From positions 6,770,501 through 6,834,500 of the forward strand of contig OY756958.1 in the NCBI GenBank assembly GCA_963580455.1: a DNA stretch of 64,000 nucleotides. The letters run 5' to 3'. Each line of letters opens with the position of its first letter. Position 1 is the first letter of the stretch. The notes under the pieces were generated by a model that ran no database searches, had not been told where the DNA came from, and saw only the letters and a list, made by a program, of their open reading frames with translations. Origin of the DNA: Euonymus europaeus (Eukaryota > Streptophyta > Magnoliopsida > Celastrales > Celastraceae). This document shows positions 47,878-59,366 of the stretch, in pieces. A program made the position numbers and the translations under genes.

Positions 47878-50800
47878 ATATATATCGCTTGATGAGACAG
47901 GAAGACATCATCCAGGCCAAAGATTTCAGTATATTAATCAAAACCAAGGGAAAAAGACATTTAATTTTCCCTTTTCCAGAAGATAGTGATACATTTTTGG
48001 TCGTACTTTCAGCTGGGTAGGTTCCTGCTAAATTTTTTTATACCCAAACTATTGTCAAAATCCATGGTTATGCTGCTAAAATTATTTGTTAAAGACAATT
48101 TTTGATAGAATAGTAAAGGAGAAACTGTTGCCGTGAAGTAGTTCCTTTCCTGTGCATGGTCACCACTCACCACATGCAACTGAAATGAAAAGTAAGCTTT
48201 TCCCCACTTGGGTACATTTTTTAGTCTTTTACTTATTTCTTAAATTTAACCCTTTTTTTCCAATCGTGAAGCAGGTTTAAACTTGCAATTTTCCATAATA
48301 TAGGAAATACAACTTCGGCAAGAGTTGGCACTCTGCACATTATTCATTATGCACAATTGTCTATTTTTATGGAAATTTTAACGAATGCTATTACTGGATT
48401 ACAAACTAGCACACAGAAAACTAGGAAACTTGAAGTTTCAAAAGCAAGAAGTCATTAAATGGAAATCTATGAATCACTTATCTTCATACTTTTGGAGATC
48501 AATCCAGATCAGTTAAAAATTAAAAGGAACGAGTTCATTATTAAATGATTTGCTAGACAACGTGTTTGTAATTTTCTTTCTACGAAAATAATGAAAGTTG
48601 TCTGACACATTCTTTCAGCCTGATTCTTAATTCAGCGGTTTAGTGTTTTGTGCAAAGGGGGCAAACTGTAACTGATTGAACAAAAGGAGAATAGTTTGAA
48701 CAGACTCTATCCTTTCCAATTTTGTGGTGTGATATTTTTATTTTGATGTATCTGCAACCATTGCTCAATTTACGTCAATAAAATTAGAGCTTAGCCTCAT
48801 AAAACTAGAATGTGTTGGTTCTGTTTGCCTAATGGCTGTCATGAATAAAGTGCACAGACTGGAAGCAAAGAGAATACTGCTTCTCACATCTTATTTCATT
48901 TTTAATATTCAACCATTAGTGCTGTGGCCCCTGTTTCCATTGTCATTGGATCTTTCTGTACATGTGTGTCGTGCATGGTTCTTTCCAACAATAACTGCAG
49001 CACAACAATCAGAAGAAAATTGAATGAAAAGGAAGTTTCCAGTTTATCTTCGAACTTATAGCCAGTCTCTTGCATTTACTTTTTCCAGGTGGCATTGCAC
49101 TTACTATCAGAGAAAGAGAAGAATGATCTGGCTCAGTTAGTTACTACTATGATGTCTTATTTTATAACATATAAGAACATAAAATCTGATTCTCTGTCAT
49201 CCAATGCCGTACATGAATCAGTTTCTGAGGTGTCAGCCCTTTCTTTCGATCCACCAATCAATGACCTCGTTAATTTCAAGGTTTGAGCTTTATTTTCTGT
49301 TTATTGCATGCAATATGTTTAGTTCTTCAATTGTCTGGCCAATGCAGCTTCTTTTTTCTCGGGGAATGAACAGGGCTATATATCATCTCATTACAAACTT
49401 CCTTCAGCAACAAGGCAGATCTTGGTGCATGAGGTGAGTGATTTTCCTTTAATCTCTATGCTTTTTGGCATGATTCATGTGTAAATTCATCACCTTAATT
49501 CAAAACTAAGTTGACTTGATAGGAAAACGGGAAAAAAATGATGAATATTGGAAAACTCTGTTGGGCACTAAGCAATCAGCCAATCATTAATAAGAAACTA
49601 TTGTCCAGTTTTTTTTTTTTTTTTTTTTTGGCCTTTTGGTTCCACAATTTATGGATGACTATAGCTTTTGGGATAGCTGTATTCTGTAGGAGCACATATC
49701 TTTATGCACTAATTTTTCATGGAGTAGTAACTGACAGAATTATTCATTAGAAGAAGAAAATAATCGTTGTTTTGTGCAGTGTTTTAAAAAACGTGAGAGG
49801 CGTACGCCTCGAGGCGCTCCTCAAGGCGAGGCGTAGCCTCACAGCCTTGAGGCATACGCCTCTCTGACTGCCATGAGAGGCGATGAGGCGTACGCCTCAG
49901 ATCGTTGGTTCTGAGGCGGTTGAGGCATGAAACATATATTGGGCTGTCTTTCAAAATTGAAACATGCCCAATCTTCCCTAGCCCAATACTAAAGCCCAAA
50001 GACCCAAAGTTGAACCCTAAAGAAAAGAAAAAGCTTGTAATTGTTTTTCTTCAGCACAAATCATAAATCGAGAACATCCATGAGGAGGAAGAAGAGGAAT
50101 TCCAAGATGTTAGTAGTGATGATTTGGATGAGTTGGATGATCTACCTATTTGATATGAGGATGACTCTTTAGATGACCTAACAAGTGATGAGGAGGATAT
50201 CATGGATGAGGAGGACTATTAATATGGATAGAATCGTAGAATATGAAAACTATGAACTTTATGTTTATTACTTTATTTGTGTGTGTACATGTTAATATTT
50301 GTTGATTCTTTCTGAGGCTTACGCCTCGCCTCAAATGTGGTGAGCGCCTCAGTTCCCGTTTCCGTTTTTTAAAACATTGGTTTTGTGGTATGACATGCAT
50401 TTAGTTCTTCAGTTTTAATTTAGTGTCTGGTTTCGTCTTGGTGAAGAAATATACAGTCTAGTTCATTACTTCTGCGAAATGCCCTTCTATTTTTCATTAA
50501 ACACTGTTATGAATCCCCAATTGTCTAAATTTATACAGAATGATAGCATTTCCTAAGCAGTTTTGTGGAGTCCAAAAAGTAGGTATGCTCATCAAGTGTC
50601 GAGCTAGGACACCAATTTTATTGTCCTTTATGTATAGCGTGCAGGCTAGAGAAGATAGTCCTGCAACTTTGGCCACTCCAGGGATCCATGTTCTTGTTGC
50701 ATCAAGTATCTATGTAGTGCTTACTTACTTTCACTGCTTCCACAAATAAAGGGATTCGTGAAGGAGAGATAGAGGGTGAGAGCATTATTGGGATGTGCAA

Positions 50801-53800
50801 CTTACCTTTTTTCATCTCTCTCTCTCTCTATCTCCCTTCTTGATTGAAAGTCACACAAGCTGTTTTTTCATTTTGGAGAAAGAAAATCATTGGAGTGATT
50901 ATATATTTCTAATCATGTCCTTTCTTTACCAATCGTTGCCCTCTACCATTCCATCATTTGTAACCGATGAAATATTAGAGTTTTTTTTTTCTTTCTCATA
51001 GCTGTATAAGATATCACCAGTTTTCATAATTTATTGGCAAGTTCTAATGAAGTTCAGCAAATTCATAAGTCAGGTGTCCAAACCTTGGCATTAGTTTTAG
51101 GTTTGAGCTTCAGGCAAACCTTTAGTTCTACAAAAGTGAGGCGATGTTGCTCTTTCCATCAAACTCGTCTCTTATCCATGGGTTATCATACATTTTGGGC
51201 TTGATATGAGCACAGTCAGTGTTATAGTTTTCAAATCTTTTGTTATTTTATTTGAAGGACTCATTTTCTGCTGTCTTTTGATTGTGTAGTTGCCTCACTT
51301 TTTAGCTATTTGCAGACTTGACTATTGATTTGCAAGAAATCTTATGCATTAGGTTGAGAAGCAAAAGATTTTGCAAGTTGGCAGGGGAAGATATTTGCAT
51401 TTAACAGATAAAGAAAACCAGAATCCCATAGCTTTAGAAACTCACAGACAACGTGTGGCAAAAGTTGATCGTGCCTCGACATCTAATAGTGTCACAGACA
51501 ATGCAAGAAACATATCAAATACCAACCAATGTAACTCAAGTATCTCCATGATATCAACTGTGGGTTCTGTTAGCACTCTTGTAGGCAGTATGAACCCAAA
51601 CTCCTGTGGAGCCATAAAGAAGCCTTCTAGGAGTTCCTCCAGTTTTTTCGACAGGTACTCTCTCTCTCTCAACGGTTTCTTAAATTTGGAACCTAATGTT
51701 GTATAGTGGGATCTTTTCATCGTGCTAATTAGGAGAACTATTTGATTCATATAGGCAAACATCTGTCCCACTGGTTAAGTTGCAGAGGCGCAACTTAGAG
51801 CTCACATGTTTGAACTTCGGAAATAATCTCTCCGTATATTATGCGGGGGAAGGTTATATACATCTTGCATGTCCCTGACCCTGCCCACTGCAGGAACCTT
51901 GTGCATGGGAGTTGAACCTTTTTTATTTGATTATGTTCATGATATGTGTGCCTTGACATATTCCTATGGCTAATCTCATATTCTTCTTCGTTATGTACCA
52001 TATGTATCATGACATGTGATCTGAAATTGAAAATGCATTATGTTTCAGTGAAGGGATGTTTTAGACTTTACACTTATTGCCTTCTGGTGCCACACACCAC
52101 GCTGATCTGGTTGTTTTTTTTTTTGGTGGAAACTTTATTTTATCTTTTGAAGATCCGTGTCTCTCATTTCCTATATAGTAATTACAATTTTATAATTTAA
52201 TCAAGGGTAAAGTACGTATACCACCCGGTCCACCCCTAACGTTTAATGTAAAGACAAACACTCCCCTAACCTTTGTAAAAGGACAAAGACCCCTTATTGC
52301 GGTTAAAACATAGGGTAAAGTACAAATTTGTGTACTGAGTTTTTAACTTAGTTAGAATGTTCAGAATTTGACAAAGGGTTATATCCTGAATACCACTAAC
52401 TAAATTATTTGTTTACTACTCGAACTTTCTTGAACACGATAAGAATAGCTTTTCTAGCCTCCCCAGTTCAACTTCTATACATCATTATGCCAGAGCAATA
52501 TAAGAACATGATCTATTGGTATGGGTACGATACTGATTTTGAAGAACAATGATGAGATTCAAATTTGCAGTCATTACCATAAAGTCAAGCTTATGATCAT
52601 ATAATGAAATAAAGAGAGTTATCAAAATATAAGCAAAATCTGAGTGCTGAGATTTTAGAGAATCAGCTTGTTCTATATGAGGAAAATTTACCGAGAATAG
52701 ATCTCTATTTAGTTTTTGCAACTTTGGATACAAGAAAGATGGGTGGAAAGTGTATTCATATATAGGATTGCATGGTGAAAGAGAGTCCATGTATCGGTAG
52801 TGGACTCTACCGCTGGCAAACGTGTGGCCTAGTGTGGTAGAGTGGCAAGGGTGCAACTTAAAGTCACAAGTTCAAATCCTAGAAACAGACTCTCCACAAA
52901 TTATGTAGGGGTAAGGTCTGCGTACATCTTGTCAGTCCTTGATTCTGCCCATTGTGGGAGCCTTGTGTACGGATGTTGTTTACCTTGCTTTAAAGTTAAA
53001 TATGTTGTTATTTCTTATCCGGTAATTTTTTCAATTAACATTGTATATGTAGATCATGTGCATATTCATGTGCATGGGCCTTGTTTAGGTTAGCATACTT
53101 TTAAGCTTTGCAGTTTTGTACACATGCACGGGTCTAAAACTAGTTTGTTAGAATAAGACTATCTGAGTGTTCTGTAAATTGAGACCACATGAACTTAATG
53201 TGCCATCCTTTTCATTTCAAAACTTGGTGCCAGTTTTGAGGCAGTTTCTTCGTTTTTTCTCATTTCCTCTGTACTTCATGTTTTATGCAAGATTATAAGC
53301 AGAATATATGTGGAACCAACCTATGACTTATTTTGTCCTATATGGTGCAATCTTAGTTTTGCCTTTTTCAAATGTACAGTGAAATCTACAATTCCTTTAA
53401 GCAGTAATCTGAATAGAAGCTGTAAATAAATTGCGAAGAAAAAATATTTGTTTTTTCCCACATTTGTCAAGCTGATTCTGTTTGTGGCGAATGGATATGC
53501 AAAATAACCATCAGAATTTCAGTCTTCACAAGTTTAATGACCTTTATTGGTTAAAACAGGTTCAGAAAACCCAGTTTGAAAGGCTCTCTGAACACTGAAA
53601 ATGCGGCACAGAAGACCACTATAGAGGAAGATTTACATCCTCTGCTTTTCAAATTTAACGAGGTAAGTGACTTTCATGGTACTTCAAACGAACTGAAACA
53701 ATACTGATCTTTACTTTCACAATTGCGTTTCAACCTCTGATGCTGATATTCCACTAAAGCATTATACAGCCTATGGCTTGACAGGAAAATATCGCTATGC

Positions 53801-54017
53801 CCCATTATGGGATTCGATCCAATAAAAGCTTTCTGGATGAAGAAATAGTAATTCAATTTTGTAGCTCTATAACCCCTCTCTCTCGTACACCCTTTTCTGT
53901 TGACTTCTTCCTCGTTGAAAGCAATCTGAAGCATCCTCCTTGTCCCTCTGTTCATCTATGCAGGGTTTTACTAACGCAATAAAGAGGCCAGTTCGAATGC
54001 GTGAGTTTTTATTATGA
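36059..54017 (+). CDS. CTF18: Chromosome transmission fidelity protein 18 (CTF18), clamp-loader large subunit, 22 coding exons
   Basis: CTF18 is the large subunit of the CTF18-RFC complex, which loads or unloads PCNA during replication and supports sister-chromatid cohesion. Exons: 36059-36554, 37209-37270, 38322-38459, 38557-38835, 38938-39024, 39354-39455, 39536-39601, 40695-40802, 40949-41010, 43653-43697, 45233-45306, 45528-45595, 46426-46494, 46581-46681, 46771-46852, 46962-47206, 47294-47447, 49089-49280, 49374-49433, 51353-51654, 53560-53662, 53964-54017. All introns are GT-AG, split codons match, and the sum is 2949 nt (982 aa), close to the Arabidopsis protein (about 940). Visible motifs: acidic N-terminus with a Glu run; [16 protein letters not shown] (about 210); Walker [10 protein letters not shown] (331-339); Walker B DEID (391-394); sensor 1 CICND (450-453); sensor 2-like [10 protein letters not shown] (about 509); C-terminal [11 protein letters not shown]. 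No stop or frameshift was found, so it looks functional. Confidence 0.95.
40395..40600. repeat. plant retroposon fragment in CTF18 intron 7
   Basis: catcatcatcatcatcaaca is followed by aagatccaagcctttcctg and gttggggtaggctacatgaa, a text that recurs in plant genomes near the 3' ends of LINE-type retroposons, here reversed. It lies 3' of the Walker B exon. It contains no coding sequence. Confidence 0.45.
41838..42560 (+). pseudogene. LINE reverse transcriptase fragment in CTF18 intron 9, with a 120-bp tandem duplication
   Basis: The text reads [61 protein letters not shown], then [13 protein letters not shown] and [13 protein letters not shown], matching a plant LINE RT across its palm, with the active site as SDD (normally ADD). 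The segment 41838-41957 is repeated with few changes at 41958-42077. Stops later on break the frame. A second LINE piece follows at 43200-43503. Confidence 0.8.
42548..43198. mobile_element. possible decayed hAT-type insertion splitting the LINE fragment
   Basis: Between the two LINE pieces lies DNA whose flanks are rich in gcgtgtgaggc / cttacgcctc units (42555-42615 and 43135-43200), the same style as the hAT element at 49777-50379. The interior has a plus-strand open frame (42624-42920) with a repeated gagctcttcatcggag, and no recognised domain. No exact termini or target duplication were found. Confidence 0.35.
43199..43505 (+). mobile_element. LINE 3' end with a GATGATGATG tail in CTF18 intron 9
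   Basis: tttatgatggtatgggcatgt encodes LRWYGHVQ-like text typical of the C-terminus of these plant LINEs, followed by wording such as ttcctcatagactcatgtcc and aattttggggtaagggctcg, and a terminal gatgatgatgat simple repeat at 43492-43503. It belongs to the same element as 41838-42560. Confidence 0.65.
44768..45160. mobile_element. MITE with CCGTTTGGTAGAGCG termini in CTF18 intron 10
   Basis: Left end ataccgtttggtagagcgta and the reverse complement of the right end atccgtttgatagagcgtg match with few changes. Inside, gtttggtataaagtaggttttaatagcgtgtaagct repeats the left end in part. The exact duplication flanking it could not be fixed. Non-coding. Confidence 0.6.
45711..45855 (+). mobile_element. 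diverged SINE (Au-like) in CTF18 intron 12
   Basis: gttcaaatcacaaagacaac fits a decayed Pol III B box plus the following SINE body, then taggtaaggcactaaag, tgtatacatctgcccttcac and ttgcacgag as in Au-type SINEs. More diverged than the two copies in intron 20. Confidence 0.45.
47448..49088. other. large intron 17 of CTF18, no gene seen
   Basis: The intron is 1.64 kb. Apart from the TA run I see no element ends and no coding sequence; the small open frame at 48832-49023 lies in intronic DNA and lacks support. Confidence 0.6.
47843..47885. repeat. (TA)n microsatellite in CTF18 intron 17
   Basis: About 40 bases of near-perfect alternating ta, with one ct interruption near 47876. Confidence 0.9.
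49777..50379. mobile_element. hAT-type non-autonomous element (603 bp) in CTF18 intron 19, perfect 8-bp duplication
   Basis: Termini CAGTGTTTTAAAAAACG and (reverse complement of the right end) CAATGTTTTAAAAAACGG, flanked by GTTTTGTG at 49769-49776 and 50380-50387. Subterminal zones are packed with gaggcgtacgcctc palindromes. The interior at 50075-50222 encodes an acidic stretch ([21 protein letters not shown]) resembling the linker after the BED finger in some plant hAT transposases, so it is probably a deletion derivative of an autonomous hAT. Confidence 0.85.
51757..51930 (+). mobile_element. SINE (Au family-like), copy 1 in CTF18 intron 20
   Basis: The sequence follows the Au SINE layout: A-box-like cactggttaag, B-box-like gtttgaacttc, then aataatctctccgtatatta, gcgggggaaggtt, cctgaccctgcccactgcag and aaccttgtgcatggg, ending in a T-rich tail after gttgaacc. 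Confidence 0.75.
52822..52992 (+). mobile_element. SINE (Au family-like), copy 2 in CTF18 intron 20
   Basis: Begins cgtgtggcctagtgtggtag (A-box region), then aagttcaaatcc (B box), gaaacagactctccacaaat, taggggtaaggtctgcgtac, ttgattctgcccattgtggg and agccttgtgtac. Same family and orientation as copy 1, about 1.06 kb downstream. Confidence 0.8.
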
Positions 54018-54558
54018 TGCATCCTTACAAGCAAGATGGAGGCGCCCAGTAGTGCTGCAGTTTGCATCTTAGTCTTTAGTCATCCAAAATTTTCAATACC
54101 ATTATGTATTCGTCTAACCTAACTTCCATTTGAATATTATCAATTTATCATAACATGTTCATAGTTATTTTATGTCCGGACAGTGTATGAACTTCGCTTG
54201 TAAAATGAGATGATGCTACAATATCTCTACACCATCTCAAAAAAATATTCACCATCTCAAAAAAATAGGAGCTCCTTCTAATATCTTATGATGGTAACAT
54301 TAAAGTTTCTACGAATACTCAATATATATAGAGCTAGAATTATGTTTATATTTTGATAAATCTCAAACACCGGATTCCAGTCAATCAGCAACACCAAACA
54401 GCAAGGTTAATTACAGGACCCAAGCAAAGCAAATATACTCCCAATCTAAGTACAAGACATTGATGATACAAAATGGATGGTGTTTGAGAGTCCTCTATTG
54501 CTCTACTCTCCACAACAAAACACAGCCTGTACTATAAGTTTGCAATGACTATTTAACT
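54018..54558. other. CTF18 3' UTR and intergenic spacer
   Basis: AT-rich, non-coding. The CTF18 3' UTR should occupy the first few hundred bases. A duplicated caccatctcaaaaaaata pair lies at 54230-54270. The right portion may be the 3' UTR of a convergent transcript. Confidence 0.5.
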
Positions 54559-54659
54559 CTACCCAATAGAACAATTAGTCAAATTACTTTTCCCACCCAA
54601 TAGCCTCTTGATCTTCGAAGTTGTTGACTTCTTTTGCCTTCTTCCCTCACTTCTTGTGC
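54559..54659 (-). CDS. possible last exon of an unrecognised minus-strand gene
   Basis: After a good acceptor (cttatgtcag on the minus strand) an open stretch of 101 nt reads TRSEGRRQKKSTTSKIKRLLGG, then KSNLTNCSIG and stop. The basic, Lys/Arg-rich end resembles C-termini of ordinary plant proteins more than transposon text, and its position convergent to CTF18 fits a neighbouring gene. Upstream exons would lie right of the repeats at 54.7-57.1 kb and were not found. It could be chance. Confidence 0.25.
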
Positions 54660-54699
54660 CTGACATAAGTAAAATAGACCGTGATATTACAAAAATAAT

Positions 54700-55290
54700 A
54701 TTGCCAATTAGGACGTGACACGTGTCACTATAATAGTTGTGCTGACTTGGACCGAGGAAGGAACCCATGGGCTCAAGAAGACACACCGGCCTATCGAGGA
54801 GAACACCTTGGTAAGCACCATTAATGACGAGCATGCCTCTTTGGCTTACCGAGGATGTAATTGATTCTACATGGTCTCCTCCAATAATTAGGAGATTGAC
54901 CTTAAATTGGAGTCCTACTCCTATTGAAGAAGAGTCCTACTAAGACCCAAATTCTACTTAGAGATCAACAGTTCGGATTAAAGGAAGAAAGAGTCCCAGT
55001 CCTACTCAAGTTCAGACTTTTCAACTCCTATACAAGGCCCTAAAAGTCAGGTAAGTAACTCTCTAACCACAATCTACACTTAAGTTTATAGAGAGTGCCG
55101 GACTACCGAGCTCTCTGTGCTTTTGAGTACGAAATGACTTGAGCGTCGAAGTGCCAACCCTAGAGGAAAACTTCTAGTGGACCTTTTAGCTCACGTTTGT
55201 TCACTATGTAGTAAGGATACTCACGTACTATTGTTGTGCACACCCCTTCACAGGAACAGGCCTAACTGACTGATCGTCTTCTTAGGACTT
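54700..55290. mobile_element. LTR-like sequence of a plant retrotransposon
   Basis: This non-coding stretch has features common in plant LTRs: acacgtgtcac near the left, leader-like text with gagcgtcgaagtgccaaccc, gaaaacttctagtggac and ttttagctcacgtttgttca. No protein is encoded. Boundaries are approximate. Confidence 0.45.
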
Positions 55291-56823
55291 ACACCTTTTT
55301 GACATCATCAAATCAAATGATGGAATATATCAATACCATCCGCCCAAAGTTTCACCTTGTTTGCAAGGTTGAAATAAGGAAATCGTTGGTCAAAAAAATA
55401 AAATTGCTTCTAAGTTGCTTCAGGTTAAGAAAAGCCCTCCTACTAAATCAACACTTCAGTGCTAGTTCGCTGCTCACCCAAAGATGGCCGCACCCCAAGA
55501 ACCAACATTGGCTCAGCCTACCACTCCATATTTGGGGAAAGTTGTGAGGAAAAGTCAGGAGCTGGTTGTGAAACTCTTGGAGCTGCCCGAAGTTGGGAAA
55601 CATTGAAAACATGATGTATAGCTATGGTACGAGGGAGTTGAAGCCGGTAAGCCACTGTACCAATATGAGCTAGAACTTTGAAAGGACCGTAGTAACTTGG
55701 AGCAAGCTTCTCATTACGGTGTTGTGCTAAGGATTTCTGTCGATATGGCCATAATTTGGCATATAAGATCCCCAATAGAAATTTTCACTTCTCGTCATTT
55801 TATGTTGGCATATTCTTCATTTTATACAGGGCATGCAACAAGTGAATTTTTAATTCATCTAGCGTATATCACGATTAACTAAAAGTTCTTCTATCGCTGT
55901 CATCGAGTGTACTATGACACTATCATATCCAACATCTACACTAACACTAGGAACTGCTTGACTTTCTCTAATTGGAAGGTCTCTGGCACAAATCATTCTT
56001 TCTTTGATCCAAGGAATCCCACCACTCATAAGCAGCTCCCAATCAACTTCACCCATTTGTCATTTGGTATGCCTAGGGTGTCAAGTCTTATGCTTAGCTG
56101 CTGTAACCATTCCCCGGCCTCACAACCTTCCCTGTCCCTTGAAACATTGGGGGTTGGTCTTACACAATTGATCCACCTTAACTATCTCTCGTCTTGGCCT
56201 TTGTACAACTCTAGCCTCATTGCTAGTTCCAGAAGCTTACCCCTCAACATGGACCTCAGATGCTTGAAATATTGAAGCTGCACTACTTGAGCCAGATTCA
56301 TGACAATACTTGTTAAGTCCTGTAGAATTATTGGTTGCCCCACAGTAGTGATAGAAGCAACCTGCACCTCTGGTGGTGTCTGCACATGCTTTAGAGGAAT
56401 CTTGGAAGTCCTCTTTTGTCCACCTAATTGGTTACCACTTTTAGCATGTATTTCTTCATGAACTATCTCCTCCATCTGATATCTGTGGCCATCTCTGGCA
56501 CTTATTCCTACATACTAGAAGCATTTCTAGTGGTGAGTGTCACATCCCTACCACGGCCTTTACCTCAGTCCCTAGGTCTTTCTCGCTTACCCCCACCATC
56601 TGGGGTCGCCGCAACAAGAGAAGATCAGGTCTGCCTATGAGTATCCATCTGCACCACAACAAACTACAATACTCAATACCAATTAATAACGTGGATTTAT
56701 AGGGAAAAGAATATATACGAATCAATGGAGGTCATGACATGGCCTGGAGAGTCACTAACATACATCTTGGATCCAACCCCAGATCTTACATAAAGCTACC
56801 TTGACTTTGATACCAAACTATAA
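55291..56823 (-). pseudogene. Ty3/Gypsy element C, gag plus integrase end, pol mostly deleted
   Basis: Read on the minus strand: the primer-binding site TGGTATCAAAGTC at 56815-56803; gag at about 56480-56000 with HLRSMLRGKLLELA-like text then EWLQQLSIRLDTLGIPND and KWVKLIGS; then, without protease, RT or RNase H, an integrase C-terminus with EELLVNRDI, LVYAKLWPYRQKSL-like text, HRNEKLAPSYYGPFKVL, GTVAYRLQLP and IHHVFNVSQL at 55907-55570. The abrupt gag-to-integrase join implies a large internal deletion. Stops are present. Confidence 0.75.
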
Positions 56824-57231
56824 TGCCGCATCCCTAGAACACTACCAATGACGTCTATACTCGTCACTAAGAACATTCTCACACATCATCTACCTATGGA
56901 CAAAGCCAAGATAAAATGTGAGGGGGGTTCATAATTATTTTCCAACTGAATTCACTAGTATGATTAAGTTAAGGTTCGGGGGCAAAGTCCTCGAAAGGTT
57001 TTTTGGACTATTAAATGTATCACCATATAAATTTATGTTTTCACTTTGATATAATAAAGATTATAATAATCACTGATCAACAATTAACAAGTATCAAAAT
57101 GAAATAACCAATTAATTAAGTCATTTAATATATTTTTTTATCAACAATTAACAAGTATCAAAATGAAATAACCAATTAATTAAGTCATATATTAATTTTT
57201 TGCAAAAAAAATTAGTTGGCTACAGTTGCGA
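56824..57231 (-). mobile_element. LTR of element C and a 64-bp tandem duplication
   Basis: On the minus strand the LTR ends ggatgcggca at 56824, directly before the PBS. Its start was not fixed. At 57077-57190 a unit of 64 bp containing tcaacaattaacaagtatca is present twice in tandem with almost no change. No coding sequence is seen. Confidence 0.5.
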
Positions 57232-59366
57232 TCAACGTGGTCTCATTGTCTGGGATTGTTGAATGATAGCTTCATTATCAATCACATCCATAATATTTTC
57301 TCCATATATGCAACTAACAAGCATCAAGCCACTCATCTCCGATATGACTACAAATCCGATTCTTGACAATTTTCATTGCAGAAAATGCCCTCTCTTCACT
57401 TGCATTTGAAATTGGAAGAGTCAATGCCAAAGTAATCAACATATACACCAATGGGAATATCACACGTTTTCGTGTTTGCTCCATTTTCTTTGGAAGACCA
57501 GCTATTCCTTCTACTAATGAGAATTTAGAATTATTTTGAACTTCAAAAATATATGTGCCAAATTAATCCTCAGGCACATCAATACCATAACTAGAAAACT
57601 CTTTCGGATACATTTGAGAAAACTAGATAAGCATTTCGGTGTTGAAGGCAGATAAACCATCACTTGAATTAAGACATCCCAAACACAAAAGTAACTCACT
57701 ATCTGCCTATGAAAAATGTTTGTTTAACTCCATAACTTGTTTATCTATAACAGTATTGAACAACTCAAAATGAAAATTATGTTTATTTGTTCTTTCTTAA
57801 ACTCCCTTTCTTGGACGATCACAAGGCACATACTTATCATCCATGTTTGGAACAACAGTAACATGTGTGAAACAAAAAGAGAAAATTTTCTCCAATAAAG
57901 AATCCTATTAATGATCTTCTCTCATCAAATTCAAGCGTTGTTTTGATATTTGCACTAATCGCATGACATTTTCAATCCTTGCTCTTTGTTTTGTAATGCA
58001 AGTGATAATTCATTAGTAATGGACAAGTTACTCTTCATTAGATGCATTTTGAACACAAAATCAAATGTTTGTATTGTCTCGAAAAACATGCATGCTTCAA
58101 CAGTTTTTTATTATCTAACACCATCAATCATAATGATTTTAAGTACTTCAACAACAGAAGAAAACATGGATATAAGCCTAAGCAAAATATTATAATGTGA
58201 GCTCTATTAGGTAACACCCAGCCTTTGTAAATTAATTTATTGATTCAAGCCTCTTTCACTGAGTATCTCTCCTTTCTTGAGTGCTTCAATAACTTCGATG
58301 CTCCTACAATATTCATAATCTTCAAAGTAATTTCAAAAAGAAAACTCTCTTCTAAAATTAGTGCTTTCAACCCCTTATACTTTCCTTGTATATTACTTAC
58401 TCATCATAAACTTGGCCACAAAATTTGATAAACCAAATTTGTGATGTGCAAATATTTGATCAATAGCATCTTTAAGTGTAGCAATAGCAGTATTGGCGAT
58501 ATGCGCAACCCCAATAAAATGCTCAATTATGAACCCCTTTTAGTGGACATACCTCAAAGATTTGTCATCTGCTCCTTGGTTGATACATCTCTAGACTCAT
58601 CAAAAGAAATAGTAAAAGATGCATCATAGATATCCTTGATAATAACATTAGTGATCTTAATTGCAGCAACAACGCAAATAAAAAAGTTTCAAATAGTTTT
58701 CTTTGTTCAATGACCATTTAGATTCATCGTTCCCTCGAAATGTCAGTCCTTGTCATAAAAAGAATTGAACACAATAAATAATTGCGTCAAGCAAACTCGA
58801 TAGTCACTTTTATCTTGACTTGACTTTCCAGTGAACATCTCATCAATTCTTTTAGTAAGATTATGATTCATTATATTTTGACATTTCATCTTTGCTTGAT
58901 TATGTGCACAATTGTGTTTCCCAACATGTTCTTTAATCTTCATTTTCTTCTCCAAATTTCTGAACCCCTTACCAACGAATGAATCACCGCCACTCTTTAA
59001 AGTTTACGGTTGAAAAAGATAACAATATAAGCAATAGGCAGCATCTTTTGCTACACTGTACTCTAGCCAACCATTATATTTTTTAAACCACTCTACCTTG
59101 AACCCCTTTAAGACATCCACAAATCCTATTTATGGAAAATCATGATGTTTAGGTTGAGTAGGGTGTTCCGAAAGGTATGCTTTTCAAACTTACTCTCCAT
59201 CATTAGCATTTCAACTCTTATTCCACATTGGAGGTCGAAGCCCTAGATCTGTAGGAAGATGTTTTAAATCAATCTCCAAACAACTTTTCTTCATTGTAGA
59301 CTTGTTTTGATCATGAGATTGAGAAGAATCGCCTGCTATAGGCTTCCTTTTGAGAAACTTATCCAT
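57232..59366 (-). pseudogene. hAT transposase pseudogene of the zf-MYM/TTF type
   Basis: The start at 59366 reads MDKFLKRKPIAGDSS and then EIDLKHLPTDLGLRPPMWN, the typical beginning of plant zinc finger MYM-type (TTF domain) hAT proteins. At 58955-58800 lies KEHVGKHNCAHNQAKMKCQ. The C-terminal dimerisation block is near 57460-57320: MLITLALTLPISNASEERAFSA then MKIVKNRICSHIGDEWLDA. The end near 57232 reads QTMRPR and stop. Overall length, 2.1 kb, is near the family's size, but numerous stops and frameshifts interrupt it. Confidence 0.85.
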
